Below, piece by piece: positions 53,873 to 63,500 of a stretch of DNA of 64,000 nt. Under the pieces are notes generated by a model. The model ran no database searches. It had not been told where the DNA came from and worked only from the letters and a program-made list of their open reading frames with translations. Every line of letters begins with the position of its first letter. The first letter of the stretch is position 1. Made by a program: the position numbers and the translations under genes. This stretch comes from Gemmatimonadota bacterium (lineage in GTDB: Bacteria; Gemmatimonadota; Gemmatimonadetes; Longimicrobiales; Gaopeijiaceae), in NCBI GenBank assembly GCA_028873845.1, contig JAPPNO010000129.1, positions 1 to 64,000 on the forward strand, read 5' to 3'.

Positions 53873-56175
53873 GGGCGCTCCCGCCAGTGGTCACCCTTTC
53901 CGCTGTCCTGGCGACCGTCATCCCCGCCCCCGCGCGCGCCCAGTCGGACTACGCCCCCGACACCTTCGAGGACTCGGTGGCCCGGCAACTCTACACGGCG
54001 GCCCGGGCCGGCTGGAGGTCCCTCGACGAGTCGATCCTGCGGTATACGGCGCTGATCCGGCAGAGGTCGGCATCGGCAATCCGGGCCCTTTTCAGGGATC
54101 GCACACTCTACCACAACGAGAGCGTGGTGCGGGCCTTCTGGGAGCGGGACCGCCAGCCCGTCGTGCAGGTCCTCGGCACCCGGTCCGAGTATCCGGGACG
54201 CGAGATGGCGATTCGCGCGGGCGATCTTGACTTTCTCGAGGACCTCCCCTTCGACGGACCCTTCGAACCGGGGAGCGACCGCCTCGTCTTCGGAATGGGC
54301 AACATGGGCGACCCACCCTTCGAGCCTTCCGACAGCGAATACTGGCTCGCGCACCCCCTGGGCGAGGGAGCCGACTCTCTCTACCGCTTTCGGAGCGGCG
54401 ACACCCTGACGCTGTCGCTCCCCGACGGACGCCGGCTGAGGGCGATTCAGCTGGACATCCTCCCCCGGGAGGCGGATGCCCACCGGATCAGCGGCGCCCT
54501 GTGGATCGAACCCGAGTCGGGCGCGCTGGTGCGGGCGGTCTACCGGTTGAGCCGGGAGTTCGACGCGGTGCGCGACATTCCCGACCTCAGGAGGGAGGAG
54601 GTACGCGGTACTCTCCGGTTCGTGCTCGGGCTCGTCAGGCCGTTTACCTTCGACCTCACCCTGATCGCGGTGGACTACTCGCTCTGGGACCTGAAGGCGT
54701 GGCTCCCCCGCAGCATGCGCGTAGAGGGCGAAGCGGCGGCGGGCATCATCAAGATCCCGGTCACCATGGACATCTCCTACCAGATCGAATCGGTGACGCT
54801 GGAGGAGGACGAGGACCCGGATCCCGCCGCGGAGCCGGAGCGACCCGCCGGACCCCCGCTCAAGCACGTGCACTTCGAGACCCGCGCCGAGGCGATGGCG
54901 TTTATCGCCGAGCTTCTGTCGGGTGAAGAGGGTGTGGCCTACGAGGCCCTCGGGGCCGATGAACCGGGGTTGGTCAACTCTTCCTGGATGATCGCCCCGA
55001 AGGAGCGTCACCTCGTCGCCGAGAGCCCCGAACTGCCTCCCCCGATCTGGAAGGACGCGGTCGGGTTTCCGTCGGACGCCGAACTGGAGAGGATGATCGA
55101 GAAGCTGGCCGGCCTCCCGGCCCCTTCCGTGGCGCAGGCGGCTCTCGGCTTCCACTGGGGGTGGGCTCGCCCGGATCTCATCCGCTACAACCGGGTTGAG
55201 GGTCCCGCCTTCGGGGGACGCGTGGAATCCGCCCTGGGAAGGAACTTCTCGCTGGGCGCCTCGGGGTTCTTCGGGCTGGCCGACCTCAGGCCCAAGGTGC
55301 GCCTCGACCTGCAACGCTCGACCATGCTGCGCAGGCTGACGCTGGGAGCCTTTCACGAGCTTCGCCCGACCGATCCCGACGGGAGGTATCTCGACTTCGG
55401 CAACTCGCTGAACGCCTTCTTCTTCGGCCGCGACAACGGGGAGTACTACCGGGCCACCGGGGCCGACTTCACCTGGCGTTCTCCCGACGGTGCCCGCGAG
55501 TCGTTCACCTTCCGCGCCTACGCGGAGCGGCAGAGCGCGGTCGGCAACGAAATCGATTTCGCGCTCTTCCGCGCCTTCGACGGTGATGGGACGTTCCGGC
55601 CGAACATCGAGGCGGACCACGTCGAGGAGGCGGGGGCGGAACTGCGGCTCGCGCCATGGTGGGGGAAGGATCCCGGGAGCGTACAGCTCGGCGTCGAGTT
55701 GCAGGGCCGCTGGGCGATGTGGCGCGTGCCGGGAGAGGAACACCGGACCGACTACCAACAGGCCGGCGCAACGCTGCGGAGCATCATTCCCGTGGCCGGC
55801 GACGGCTGGCGGCGGTGGAACCTCGGCTTCGAGGCGGCAGCCGGAACCACCTGGGGCGACGCGCCCCTGCAGCGCTCCTGGTTCCTCGGGGGAGGAAGTT
55901 CGCTTCGCGGATACTCGGCGTCGGTCGTCTCCGGCATGTCCTTCGCGCGGGGTCGGATCGAAGTGTCGCGCCTTTTCGAGGCCGGTTCCGCAATCCTCTT
56001 CGGCGATGTCGGCTGGGCCGGGGACCGCAGCGACTTCGACTCCGACGACATCCTCTACGGGATCGGGGTAGGGGGAAGCGTCCTGGACGGCCTCATCCGC
56101 CTCGACTTCTCGCATGGGCTCAAGGGGCCGCACAAGGGATTCCGCGTCGACCTGTACCTGGACGCAATTCTGTAG
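53869..56175 (+). CDS. Outer-membrane protein with C-terminal Omp85/D15-type barrel
   Basis: From GTG 53869 the product has 768 residues: a signal peptide (VTLSAVLATVIPAPARAQ), an exported beta-rich region (about 50-400), and a barrel from about 450. The barrel ends in RSWFLGGGSSLRGYSASVVSG, SRLFEAGSAILFGDVGWAGD and GVGGSVLDGLIRLDFSHGL, the surface-antigen (D15) pattern with the conserved RGY loop. No POTRA repeats are evident, so it differs from BamA; it resembles DUF5686-like or patatin-associated barrels. The role is unknown. It is coupled to the preceding exported protein. Confidence 0.78.
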   Translation: MRALPPVVTLSAVLATVIPAPARAQSDYAPDTFEDSVARQLYTAARAGWRSLDESILRYTALIRQRSASAIRALFRDRTLYHNESVVRAFWERDRQPVVQVLGTRSEYPGREMAIRAGDLDFLEDLPFDGPFEPGSDRLVFGMGNMGDPPFEPSDSEYWLAHPLGEGADSLYRFRSGDTLTLSLPDGRRLRAIQLDILPREADAHRISGALWIEPESGALVRAVYRLSREFDAVRDIPDLRREEVRGTLRFVLGLVRPFTFDLTLIAVDYSLWDLKAWLPRSMRVEGEAAAGIIKIPVTMDISYQIESVTLEEDEDPDPAAEPERPAGPPLKHVHFETRAEAMAFIAELLSGEEGVAYEALGADEPGLVNSSWMIAPKERHLVAESPELPPPIWKDAVGFPSDAELERMIEKLAGLPAPSVAQAALGFHWGWARPDLIRYNRVEGPAFGGRVESALGRNFSLGASGFFGLADLRPKVRLDLQRSTMLRRLTLGAFHELRPTDPDGRYLDFGNSLNAFFFGRDNGEYYRATGADFTWRSPDGARESFTFRAYAERQSAVGNEIDFALFRAFDGDGTFRPNIEADHVEEAGAELRLAPWWGKDPGSVQLGVELQGRWAMWRVPGEEHRTDYQQAGATLRSIIPVAGDGWRRWNLGFEAAAGTTWGDAPLQRSWFLGGGSSLRGYSASVVSGMSFARGRIEVSRLFEAGSAILFGDVGWAGDRSDFDSDDILYGIGVGGSVLDGLIRLDFSHGLKGPHKGFRVDLYLDAIL

Positions 56176-56195
56176 CAGGGGCGCATCCGCCCCTG
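56176..56195 (+). terminator. Perfect 8-bp hairpin after the D15-type gene
   Basis: CAGGGGCG-CATC-CGCCCCTG follows the TAG of the barrel gene directly. The stem is strong but there is no U-run, so it may aid termination or message stability rather than act as a full intrinsic terminator. Confidence 0.5.
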
Positions 56196-56301
56196 TGCGG
56201 GTCGGCGCACGGGGGCTGTCGGTTCGGGTCGGCTTGCGCATCCTGCGCCCATCGCTGACCGTGATGTCGACACCCCGCCCCACCTCATACGGGACCGCAT
56301 C

Positions 56302-57492
56302 ATGACCATGCCCCACCCCACCGTCCCCCTCCCCGCATCCCTTCTCCCGCTGGCAGTTCTGCCCGCCTTCGCGGCGCTCGCCGTCTCCCCCCTCCCCGCC
56401 CAGACCCCCGCGCGCCCCGACATCGCCGAACCCTTCAAGGTCGGCACCTTCGAGATCGACGGCGAAGCCCGGGTCGGCATGGTGCTCCGCGACGCCCTCA
56501 TCGTCGACATCAGCGCGGCCAACCGGTCTCTCGAACGCGACCCCGCATACCCCCGCGTCCCCATGCCCGACGACATGCAGGACCTGATCGCGCGCTACGA
56601 GTACGGCGTGAAGCCGCGCCTGTACGAGATCGTCAACCACCTCGCCGCGCACGACATGATCGACGGCGGCGCCCGTCCCGGCTTCATCCGCGCGGTGAAC
56701 GAAGTCCGCACCCTCCCCCCCATCATGTACCCCGGCAAGATCCTCAACGCGGCGGTCAACTTCTACAGCCACGTGAACGAGACCGGCACCCCCGAGGAGC
56801 GAGCCGAGGCCCGCCGCCAGCGCCGCGAGAACCGGGGCGTCCCCTACCTCTTCCTGAAGCCCAGCCGCGGCGCGGTCATCGGCGACGACGACGAGGTGGT
56901 GATCCCCTGGGGACGCGACCGCACCGATTGGGAGGTGGAGCTCGGGACGGTGATCGGCCGCGCCGCCAAGTATGTCTCGGCCGAGAACGCGCGGGACTAC
57001 GTCTTCGGGTACACGGTCACCATCGACATCTCCGACCGGGGCGGGCGCCCTCCGGGGGGCAATCCCCTCACCTCGGACTGGTTCGTGGGCAAGGGTCACG
57101 ACACCTTCGCCCCCATGGGACCGTGGATCGTGCCGAAGGAGTTCTACGGCGACCCGATGGAGAACCTGCACCAGACCCTCAGCGTGGGCGGCGAGCAGAT
57201 GCAGGAGGCGCGCGCGGGCGACATGATCCACACTCTCTACGAACTGATCGAGTACGGCTCGTCGATCATCACGCTCTTCCCGGGCGACGTGATCAACAAC
57301 GGGACGTCGGGGGGTGTGGGGATGGGGACGGCGGTGCGCGGCGAACAGCGCTTCCTGCAGCCGGGCGACGTGATCGAGGCGACGATCGAGGGGATCGGGA
57401 CGCTCACGATTCCGGTCGTGGGCGAGGCGGAGCCGGCTGGGGGGACGGGGGCCAGGCTGCCGCCGGTGAGGTCGTACCGGGGGCGCGGGTAG
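56302..57492 (+). CDS. Exported fumarylacetoacetate hydrolase-family protein
   Basis: The 396-residue protein has a signal peptide (LPLAVLPAFAALAVSPLPAQ) and an FAH domain from about 140: PGKILNAAVNFYSHV, YLFLKPSRGAVIG, TDWEVELGTVIG and VFGYTVTIDISDRGG with the metal-binding E-x-E and later Asp. FAH-family enzymes hydrolyse or decarboxylate beta-dicarbonyl acids and are normally cytoplasmic, so an exported form is unusual. The catalytic residues appear intact. It runs into tRNA-Leu on the other strand. Confidence 0.82.
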   Translation: MTMPHPTVPLPASLLPLAVLPAFAALAVSPLPAQTPARPDIAEPFKVGTFEIDGEARVGMVLRDALIVDISAANRSLERDPAYPRVPMPDDMQDLIARYEYGVKPRLYEIVNHLAAHDMIDGGARPGFIRAVNEVRTLPPIMYPGKILNAAVNFYSHVNETGTPEERAEARRQRRENRGVPYLFLKPSRGAVIGDDDEVVIPWGRDRTDWEVELGTVIGRAAKYVSAENARDYVFGYTVTIDISDRGGRPPGGNPLTSDWFVGKGHDTFAPMGPWIVPKEFYGDPMENLHQTLSVGGEQMQEARAGDMIHTLYELIEYGSSIITLFPGDVINNGTSGGVGMGTAVRGEQRFLQPGDVIEATIEGIGTLTIPVVGEAEPAGGTGARLPPVRSYRGRG

Positions 57493-57506
57493 CGGCCGCG
57501 ACGGAG

Positions 57507-57592
57507 TGCCGGGGGCGGGACTCGAACCCGCATGGGAGTATGCTCCCGGGGGATTTTAAGTCCCCTGTGTATACCGATTTCACCACCCCGGC
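57507..57592 (-). tRNA. tRNA-Leu (anticodon UAA)
   Basis: On the minus strand GCCGGGG (5') pairs with CCCCGGC (3') before discriminator A. The anticodon arm is GGGGA-CTTAAAA-TCCCC, giving anticodon TAA. A long variable arm (GGGAGCATACTCCC), typical of leucine tRNAs, precedes GGGTTCGAGTCCC. CCA is not encoded. The mobile-element-like sequence at 57606 begins 14 bases upstream of its 5' end. Confidence 0.95.
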
Positions 57593-57605
57593 GGGGGGAT
57601 GAAAC

Positions 57606-57858
57606 CTAGCAGCCCGTGGATAAAGCCGCCCGAGCACCGAGAACGGCGAGGCGCCGGGCTGGCAAGGCGCGACGAGGGGCCAATAGCCGAGCTATTGGGC
57701 TGAGGAGCAACGCAGAGCGGAGCATTGGAGGCGTCAAATGTATACCGGACATGACATTGTGTGAAGTTGTCTTTACGTTGTCGAAGGATGAGGCGAAGCG
57801 CCCAGGCCGGATGCATCGCCGCTCAAATGCCGGGGGGATTTTGTCCACGGGCTGTTAG
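57606..57858. mobile_element. 253-bp non-autonomous element with inverted ends
   Basis: The left end CTAGCAGCCCGTGGATAAAG is mirrored by the right end, which on the minus strand reads CTAACAGCCCGTGGACAAAA. Both ends begin with a YTAR tetranucleotide (CTAG left, TTAG right on the plus strand). Inside there is a perfect hairpin CCAATAGC-CGA-GCTATTGG (57680-57698). Left-end sequence recurs, decayed, at 97, 5288, 38912 and 41441. There is no transposase frame. IS701-type transposases use YTAR targets, so such an element could move it, but this is inference. The gap 57593-57892 otherwise holds no gene. Confidence 0.65.
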
Positions 57859-57892
57859 CAGGGAAGGTGCCCGCGGGTGAGGGCGAAGCGGG

Positions 57893-58723
57893 CTACAGCT
57901 TCAGCGGCCGCCTCTCCATCCGGCGCAGGCCCAGCCACGCGATGGCGGTCCACACCGCGAAGTGGTAGAGCACCATCCCGGTGGCCCCCCAATCCCACGC
58001 GGCTTCGGACGCGAACCCGCGGGTGAGGTCATCGATGCCGCTCACCGGGAAGAGGACGAACGGAAGAACGCCCCGCGCCAGCCCCGCAATCGCCGAGGTC
58101 GACTGTTCGGCAAGCGGCAGGACCCCGGACGATACGCCCGAGGCCAGGTAGAACACCATGCCGAAGAACGCCGCCCTGCGAATCCCGTGCGCGGTAATGG
58201 CGAAGCTGACCGCGCAGGCGAGCACGCCTTCCAGACAGACGCTCACGAGGTTCCCGACCCCGGTGGCGGAAGCGGTCTCGCCCGGCAGCACCGACACAGC
58301 GGCAACCAGACCGAAGACGAGCATCGCGGCCAGGGCGACGGCCTGCACGCCCAGGTAGCGCCACATGTAGAAGGAGCTGAGCGGCATCGGGTGCTGCGCC
58401 CACAGCATGATCGCGGTGCTTTCGCGCTCGTTCGCCACCATCCCGCCGGGCAGGAGGAATGCGAACAGGATGGAGCCGAAGGCGAAGAAGAGGCCCAGCG
58501 TGCCGAAGAGGAAGATCATGGCGCCGCTGCGCGCCACCTCACCGAGTTGCTCGTCCGACGGCGGTTCCTCACCTCCGAACGCCGCGTCCATCCTCTCCGC
58601 CGCCCCCACCACGTCGTACACGTTGGTCAGCACCGCCAACCCCACGCCGAACAGGAACACCACCAGCGCGAACTTCCACTTCCGCCGCACCGCATTCCGG
58701 ATACTCGCCTTGATGATGTTCAT
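57893..58723 (-). CDS. ABC-2 type transporter permease
   Basis: The 276-residue protein has six membrane segments (about 17-36, 70-90, 125-150, 160-180, 195-215, 245-265) and a cytoplasmic N-terminus. The pattern FKSSIRNAVRRKWKFALVVFLFGVGLAVLTN-like start (here IIKASIRNAVRRKWKFALVV) followed by a large periplasmic loop is that of ABC-2 permeases without a separate extracytoplasmic domain. The substrate is unknown. It overlaps the ATPase gene by four bases (58720-58723). Confidence 0.78.
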   Translation of the reverse strand: MNIIKASIRNAVRRKWKFALVVFLFGVGLAVLTNVYDVVGAAERMDAAFGGEEPPSDEQLGEVARSGAMIFLFGTLGLFFAFGSILFAFLLPGGMVANERESTAIMLWAQHPMPLSSFYMWRYLGVQAVALAAMLVFGLVAAVSVLPGETASATGVGNLVSVCLEGVLACAVSFAITAHGIRRAAFFGMVFYLASGVSSGVLPLAEQSTSAIAGLARGVLPFVLFPVSGIDDLTRGFASEAAWDWGATGMVLYHFAVWTAIAWLGLRRMERRPLKL

Positions 58724-59445
58724 GACACCGCTCCCTCCAGCCCGAGGAACTCCGCTTCCAGGAACTCGCGCGTGAAGCCCCCTTCCGGCTGCTCCACCAC
58801 ACGCCCGCGCGCATCGTCGATCAGCAGCACCCGGTCGCTCATCATGGCCAGTTCGCCGAGGTCATGGCTGGCGACCAGGATGGTCATGCCACCGCGAATC
58901 TCCTCGACCTGTCTGCGGAGGCGGATGCGCTGTCCCGGATCGAGTCCCGACTCGGGTTCGTCCAGGAAGAGGAGGCCGGTCGGCCGCATCAGGGCCATGG
59001 CGAGAGCCAGCCGGCGCCGCATTCCCTTGGAGAGTTTGTCGACGAGGACACCCGTGTCGTAGTCCACCCCCGCCAGGCGGCAGGCGCGATCGACATCGGC
59101 GCCGGGGCCGGCCGCGGACGCCGCCATCGTGAGCAGGGCGTCGCAGACCCAGCCGGCGGGCAACGCGGTGTCCTCCGCCAGGTAGCCCACGCCGTGGCGG
59201 CGCCGGTAGTCCGCGGGAGCGACGCCGGCTACCGCCGCCTGGCCCCCGACCGCCGCCAGCACGCCCAGCAGGGTCCGGAAGAGGGTGGTCTTGCCGGAGC
59301 CGTTGGGGCCGACCACCGCGAGCACCTCGCCGGGCACCACATCGAGGGTGAGTCCGCCCAGGACCGGCCGTCCCTTCCGATAGCCGACGTCCAGGTCGAG
59401 GAGTTTGAGTTCGGCGGGGCCGCCGTTCAACGTCGTGGTTGGCAT
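58720..59445 (-). CDS. ABC transporter ATP-binding protein
   Basis: The 241-residue ATPase partners the permease. Walker A is GPNGSGKT (about 46-53), the signature LSKGMRRRLALAMALM is at about 140-155, Walker B LLFLDEPESG and the switch His in ASHD follow. It resembles the ATPases of ABC-2 export systems of unknown substrate. The start codon overlaps nothing upstream; a 45-base gap separates it from arginase. Confidence 0.88.
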   Translation of the reverse strand: MPTTTLNGGPAELKLLDLDVGYRKGRPVLGGLTLDVVPGEVLAVVGPNGSGKTTLFRTLLGVLAAVGGQAAVAGVAPADYRRRHGVGYLAEDTALPAGWVCDALLTMAASAAGPGADVDRACRLAGVDYDTGVLVDKLSKGMRRRLALAMALMRPTGLLFLDEPESGLDPGQRIRLRRQVEEIRGGMTILVASHDLGELAMMSDRVLLIDDARGRVVEQPEGGFTREFLEAEFLGLEGAVS

Positions 59446-59490
59446 GGATTCCCTTCGGTTCGATGGCGTGCAGGAAGCGCGAGCGTCGCG

Positions 59491-60420
59491 TCAGAGGATT
59501 GTCTTGCCGAGCGCGGAGGCCACCAGGCCCACGGCCAGCGCCGCCGTGTGGTTGCGGTCGTCCAGGACGGGATTGAGCTCGACGACCTCCAGGCTGAGCA
59601 GCCGTCCCGAGCGCGCCGCCTTCTCGCATACGAGGTGACCCTCGCGATACGTCAAACCGCCCTGGACCGGCGTGCCCACACCCGGCGCGACGCGCGGGTC
59701 GAGCGCGTCGAGGTCGAGGGACAGGTGGAAACCGGCGGTTCCGGCGTTGGCGCGTTCGAGCGCCTCGTCCATGCAGGTGGCGACTCCCCGTTCGTCGATC
59801 TCCGACATGGTGAACACCCGTACGCCGAGCTCGGAGATGAGTCTCTTTTCGCCCGCGTCCAGCTCGCGCGCGCCCAGCACGCTCGCGTTCGCCGGCTTGA
59901 CGCTGGGGACCCGGTGGGTCAGACGCGGGTGGCCGCGCCCAAGCAGCACCGCCAGCGACATGCCGTGGATGTTGCCGCTCGGAGTGGTCTCGGGACGGTT
60001 CATGTCCGCGTGGGCGTCCACCCAGATCACGCCGATGGACCGGTTGCGCTGCCGGTAGTGCTCCGCCACCGCGGCCACCGAGCCGATCGAGAGCGAGTGA
60101 TCGCCGCCCAGGACGAGCGGGAAACAACCGCCTTCGAGGCCCGCCCTGACCGCTTCCCGCGTCCGCCCGACCACATTGGCGATCTCGTCGAGGAAGCGAA
60201 GGGCGCTCTCGCCGGCCTCGGTCGTCTCCAGTCCGCCCGCCGTGATGGTGCCGAACTCGGTCACGTGATGGCCGATGGATTCCAGCTCCCGCGTGATCCC
60301 CGCGATCCGCAGCGCCGAGGGCCCCATGTCGACCCCTCGGCGGCCCGCCCCCAGGTCGATCGAGACGGAAACCAGGGCGATGTCGCGGACGGCGGGCTCT
60401 TTGCTGGCAACTGTTCGCAC
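59491..60420 (-). CDS. rocF: Arginase
   Basis: Arginase hydrolyses arginine to ornithine and urea. From GTG at 60420 the protein has 309 residues with the binuclear Mn site motifs GGDHSLSIGS, VDAHADMNRPETT and SLDLDALDP, and GPSALRIAGI and GNIHGMSL typical of the family. The ornithine/urea pathway genes are not near. Other possibilities in the family (agmatinase, formiminoglutamase) are less likely because of the arginase-type GNIHGM and THRVPSVKP context. No good ribosome-binding site precedes the start. Confidence 0.82.
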   Translation of the reverse strand: MRTVASKEPAVRDIALVSVSIDLGAGRRGVDMGPSALRIAGITRELESIGHHVTEFGTITAGGLETTEAGESALRFLDEIANVVGRTREAVRAGLEGGCFPLVLGGDHSLSIGSVAAVAEHYRQRNRSIGVIWVDAHADMNRPETTPSGNIHGMSLAVLLGRGHPRLTHRVPSVKPANASVLGARELDAGEKRLISELGVRVFTMSEIDERGVATCMDEALERANAGTAGFHLSLDLDALDPRVAPGVGTPVQGGLTYREGHLVCEKAARSGRLLSLEVVELNPVLDDRNHTAALAVGLVASALGKTIL

Positions 60421-60524
60421 TACTATACTCGTCGTTCGCCTTGAGGTCGTTGCGGTAGGGTGCCGGGAGGGGCGCTCCGGCAGCACCGCGGAAGATAGTC
60501 CCTTTAAAGATATGGAGTCGGCGC

Positions 60525-63500
60525 ATGCGCTACCTCAGGAGCGGCCCATGGACGGCCGCGCTGCTGCTCCTCGCTCCCCTGGCGCTCCTGGCCCAGGAGG
60601 AAGAGAAACTGGACCCCGACCGGGGTCTCCCCCTCGAACCCGCCCGCTGGGCGCGCTTCACCACAAGCGAGGGGACGTGGATCTCGCTGGACGTGAGCCC
60701 CGACGGGCAGACGATCGTCTTCGACCTGGTGGGCGACCTCTACTCGATGCCCATCACCGGTGGCGAGGCCACGCGGCTGACCGGCGGCATGGGCTACGAC
60801 ATGCAGCCCCGCTTCAGCCCCGACGGAGAGCAGATCGTCTTCGTCTCGGACCGGAGCGGCGACAACAACGTCTGGCTGATGCCGTCCGCCGGAGGCGAGC
60901 CGCGGCAACTCAGCAAGGGGGTCGGGAGCTACTTCCTTTCGCCCGACTGGATGCCGGACGGCAAGTACGTGATCGTTTCGAGGGCCGTGGGCCTCGGTCC
61001 GTTCGGGGGGCTCGAGAAGCTCTGGCTCTATCACATCGACGGCGGTACCGGACTGGAGATGGTCGGCGGAAGCGCGGGACAGCGGATGCTCGGCGCCGCC
61101 GTCGACGCCGAGGGACGCTACATCTGGTACGCGCAGCGCATCGGCACATGGCAGTACAACGCAATCTTCCCGCAGTACCAGATCTGGATGTACGACCGGA
61201 AGACGGGCACCCGGACGCCGATGACCGCCCGCTACGGCTCGGCGTTCCGGCCCGTGCTCTCGCCGGACGGGCGGCTCCTGGCCTACGGCAGCCGCGACGA
61301 CGCCGACACGGGACTCCGGCTCCGCGAACTCGACTCCGGGAAGGAGCGGTGGCTCGCCTACCCGATCCAGCGCGACGACATGGAGTCGACGGCGTCGATG
61401 GACGTGCTTCCCGGCTACTCGTTCACCCCCGATTCGGAGGCGCTCGTGATCTCCTACGGCGGGGGGATCTGGCGGGTCCCGGTGGACGGAAGCGACCCCG
61501 TGGAGATCCCCTTCACGGCGAACGCCGAGATCGCGATCGGCCCCGAGGTGGAGTTCGAGTATCCCATCGAGGACACGCCCACCTTCACGGTCAAGCAGAT
61601 CCGGGATGCGCGTGCCTCGCCGGATGGGAGCAGGATGGTCTTCACCGCGCTGGACCGGCTGTACGTCGCGGACCTGCCCGCTGGGGAACCGCGCCGCCTG
61701 ACCGGCGAAGAGGTGGGCGAGTTCCAGCCCATCTGGTCGCCCGACGGGCAGGATATCGCCTACGTGACCTGGGACCAGGACGCCGGGGAGGGACACATCA
61801 GGCGGATCTCCGCCAGCGGTGGCTCCCCCAGGAACCTGACCACCGTCCCGGCCTACTATCAGCAGCCGGCATGGTCGCCGGACGGCGAGCGAATCGTCGC
61901 GGTCCGCTCGACGGCACGGACGGTACGGGAGTCGCTCGGCACCAACGCCTCCGCCCAGGCGGCGGAGTTCATCTGGATTCCCGCCACCGGCGGCGACGAG
62001 ACCGTGATCGGGCCAACCCTCGGCCGGCGCGCGCCGCACTTCACCCAGGACCCGGACCGCATCTACTACTACGGCAGTCTGCGCGCGGACCCGATCCCCG
62101 GGTCTCCACCCTCTCCCGGGGGCTTCGGCACCGCACTCTCGTCGGCGCGCTGGGACGACACCGACAAGCGGGGACACCTGCGCGTGACGGCCCGCGCCAA
62201 CATCTCCGCGGGCAGCTTCCGCACGGGTTCCAGGCGCTCCGAGACCTCCGATCTCGTGTTGCCGCAGGAGGATTTCGAAGAGAAGGAGCCCGCCGAGATC
62301 GACTTCCGCCTCGGCGCGGGGTTGGTCCAGATGGCCCCGCGGGGAGATTGGGCGCTTGCGGCGGTGGGCGACGACCTGTACGCGGTGCTGGTTCCCGACG
62401 TGGGACCGTCCGTGCCCACCATCGAGGTCGGCAAGCCGGACTCGGCCGCGGTCCCCGCCTACAAGCTCAACGACCTCGGCGTGGAATTCCCTTCCTGGGG
62501 AGCGGACGGGCACACCGTCCACTGGTGGCTGGGCAACGCGCTCTTCACCTACGACATGGACGCGGCCGCGGAGGACCCCGACTACGTCCCGTCCGAACAG
62601 CAGTTCGAGGTGATCGCCGACCGCGACATCCCGCAGGGCACGGTCGTACTGCGTGGCGCGCGCGCGATCACCATGAACGGCGACGAGATCGTCGAGAACG
62701 CCGATGTCGTGGTCACGAACAACCGGATCGTGTCGGTGGCCGCGGGGCCGGGCGAAGTGCCCGAGGGCGCGACCGTCATCGATGTCGCGGGCAAGACCAT
62801 CGTCCCGGGTTTCGTGGACACGCACGCGCACATGTGGAACCTGTGGACCTTCCACTGGGCGCGCTCCTGGATCTACGAGGCCAACCTGGCGTACGGCGTA
62901 ACCACGACCCGCGACCCCCAGACCGCCACCACCGACGTGCTCTCGTACGAGGACCTGGTGCGGGCGGGACGCATGGTCGGGCCGCGCGTCTACTCGACCG
63001 GTCCGGGGGTCTTCTCCCAGGACTTCATCAGCAGTTACGAGCACGCGCTGGACGTGCTCACCAAGTACAGCCGCTACTACGACACCAAGACCTTCAAGAT
63101 GTACATGACCGGCAACCGCCGGCAGCGCCAGTGGCTGATCATGGCCTCCCGCGAACTCGGGCTCATGCCCACCACCGAGGGCGGTCTGGAGTACCGCCTC
63201 AACCTGACCCACGCGATCGACGGCTACCCCGGCATCGAACACTCGCTCCCGATCGTGCCCGCCTACAACGATGTGGTGGAGCTCTTCGCGGAATCGGGAA
63301 CCGTGAACTCGCCCACGCTGCTGGTCACCTACGGCGGCCCCTGGGTCGAGAACTACTTCTACACGCGCTGGGACGTCTTCGGCGACGAGAAGCTGACCCA
63401 CTTCACGCCCCGCCGCGAACTGGACAACAAGGCGCGGCGCCTCCAGACCGAAGGGCCCGGGGCGGGCGCCTGGTTCATGGAGGACGAATATGCGCACCCG

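Noticed and set aside
53803-57231. Very long open frame on the minus strand opposite the D15-type barrel and FAH genes
   Set aside because: It mirrors two real genes with signals and known folds; its translation is rich in Arg/Gly/His and has no recognisable domain. GC-rich DNA often leaves the opposite strand open.
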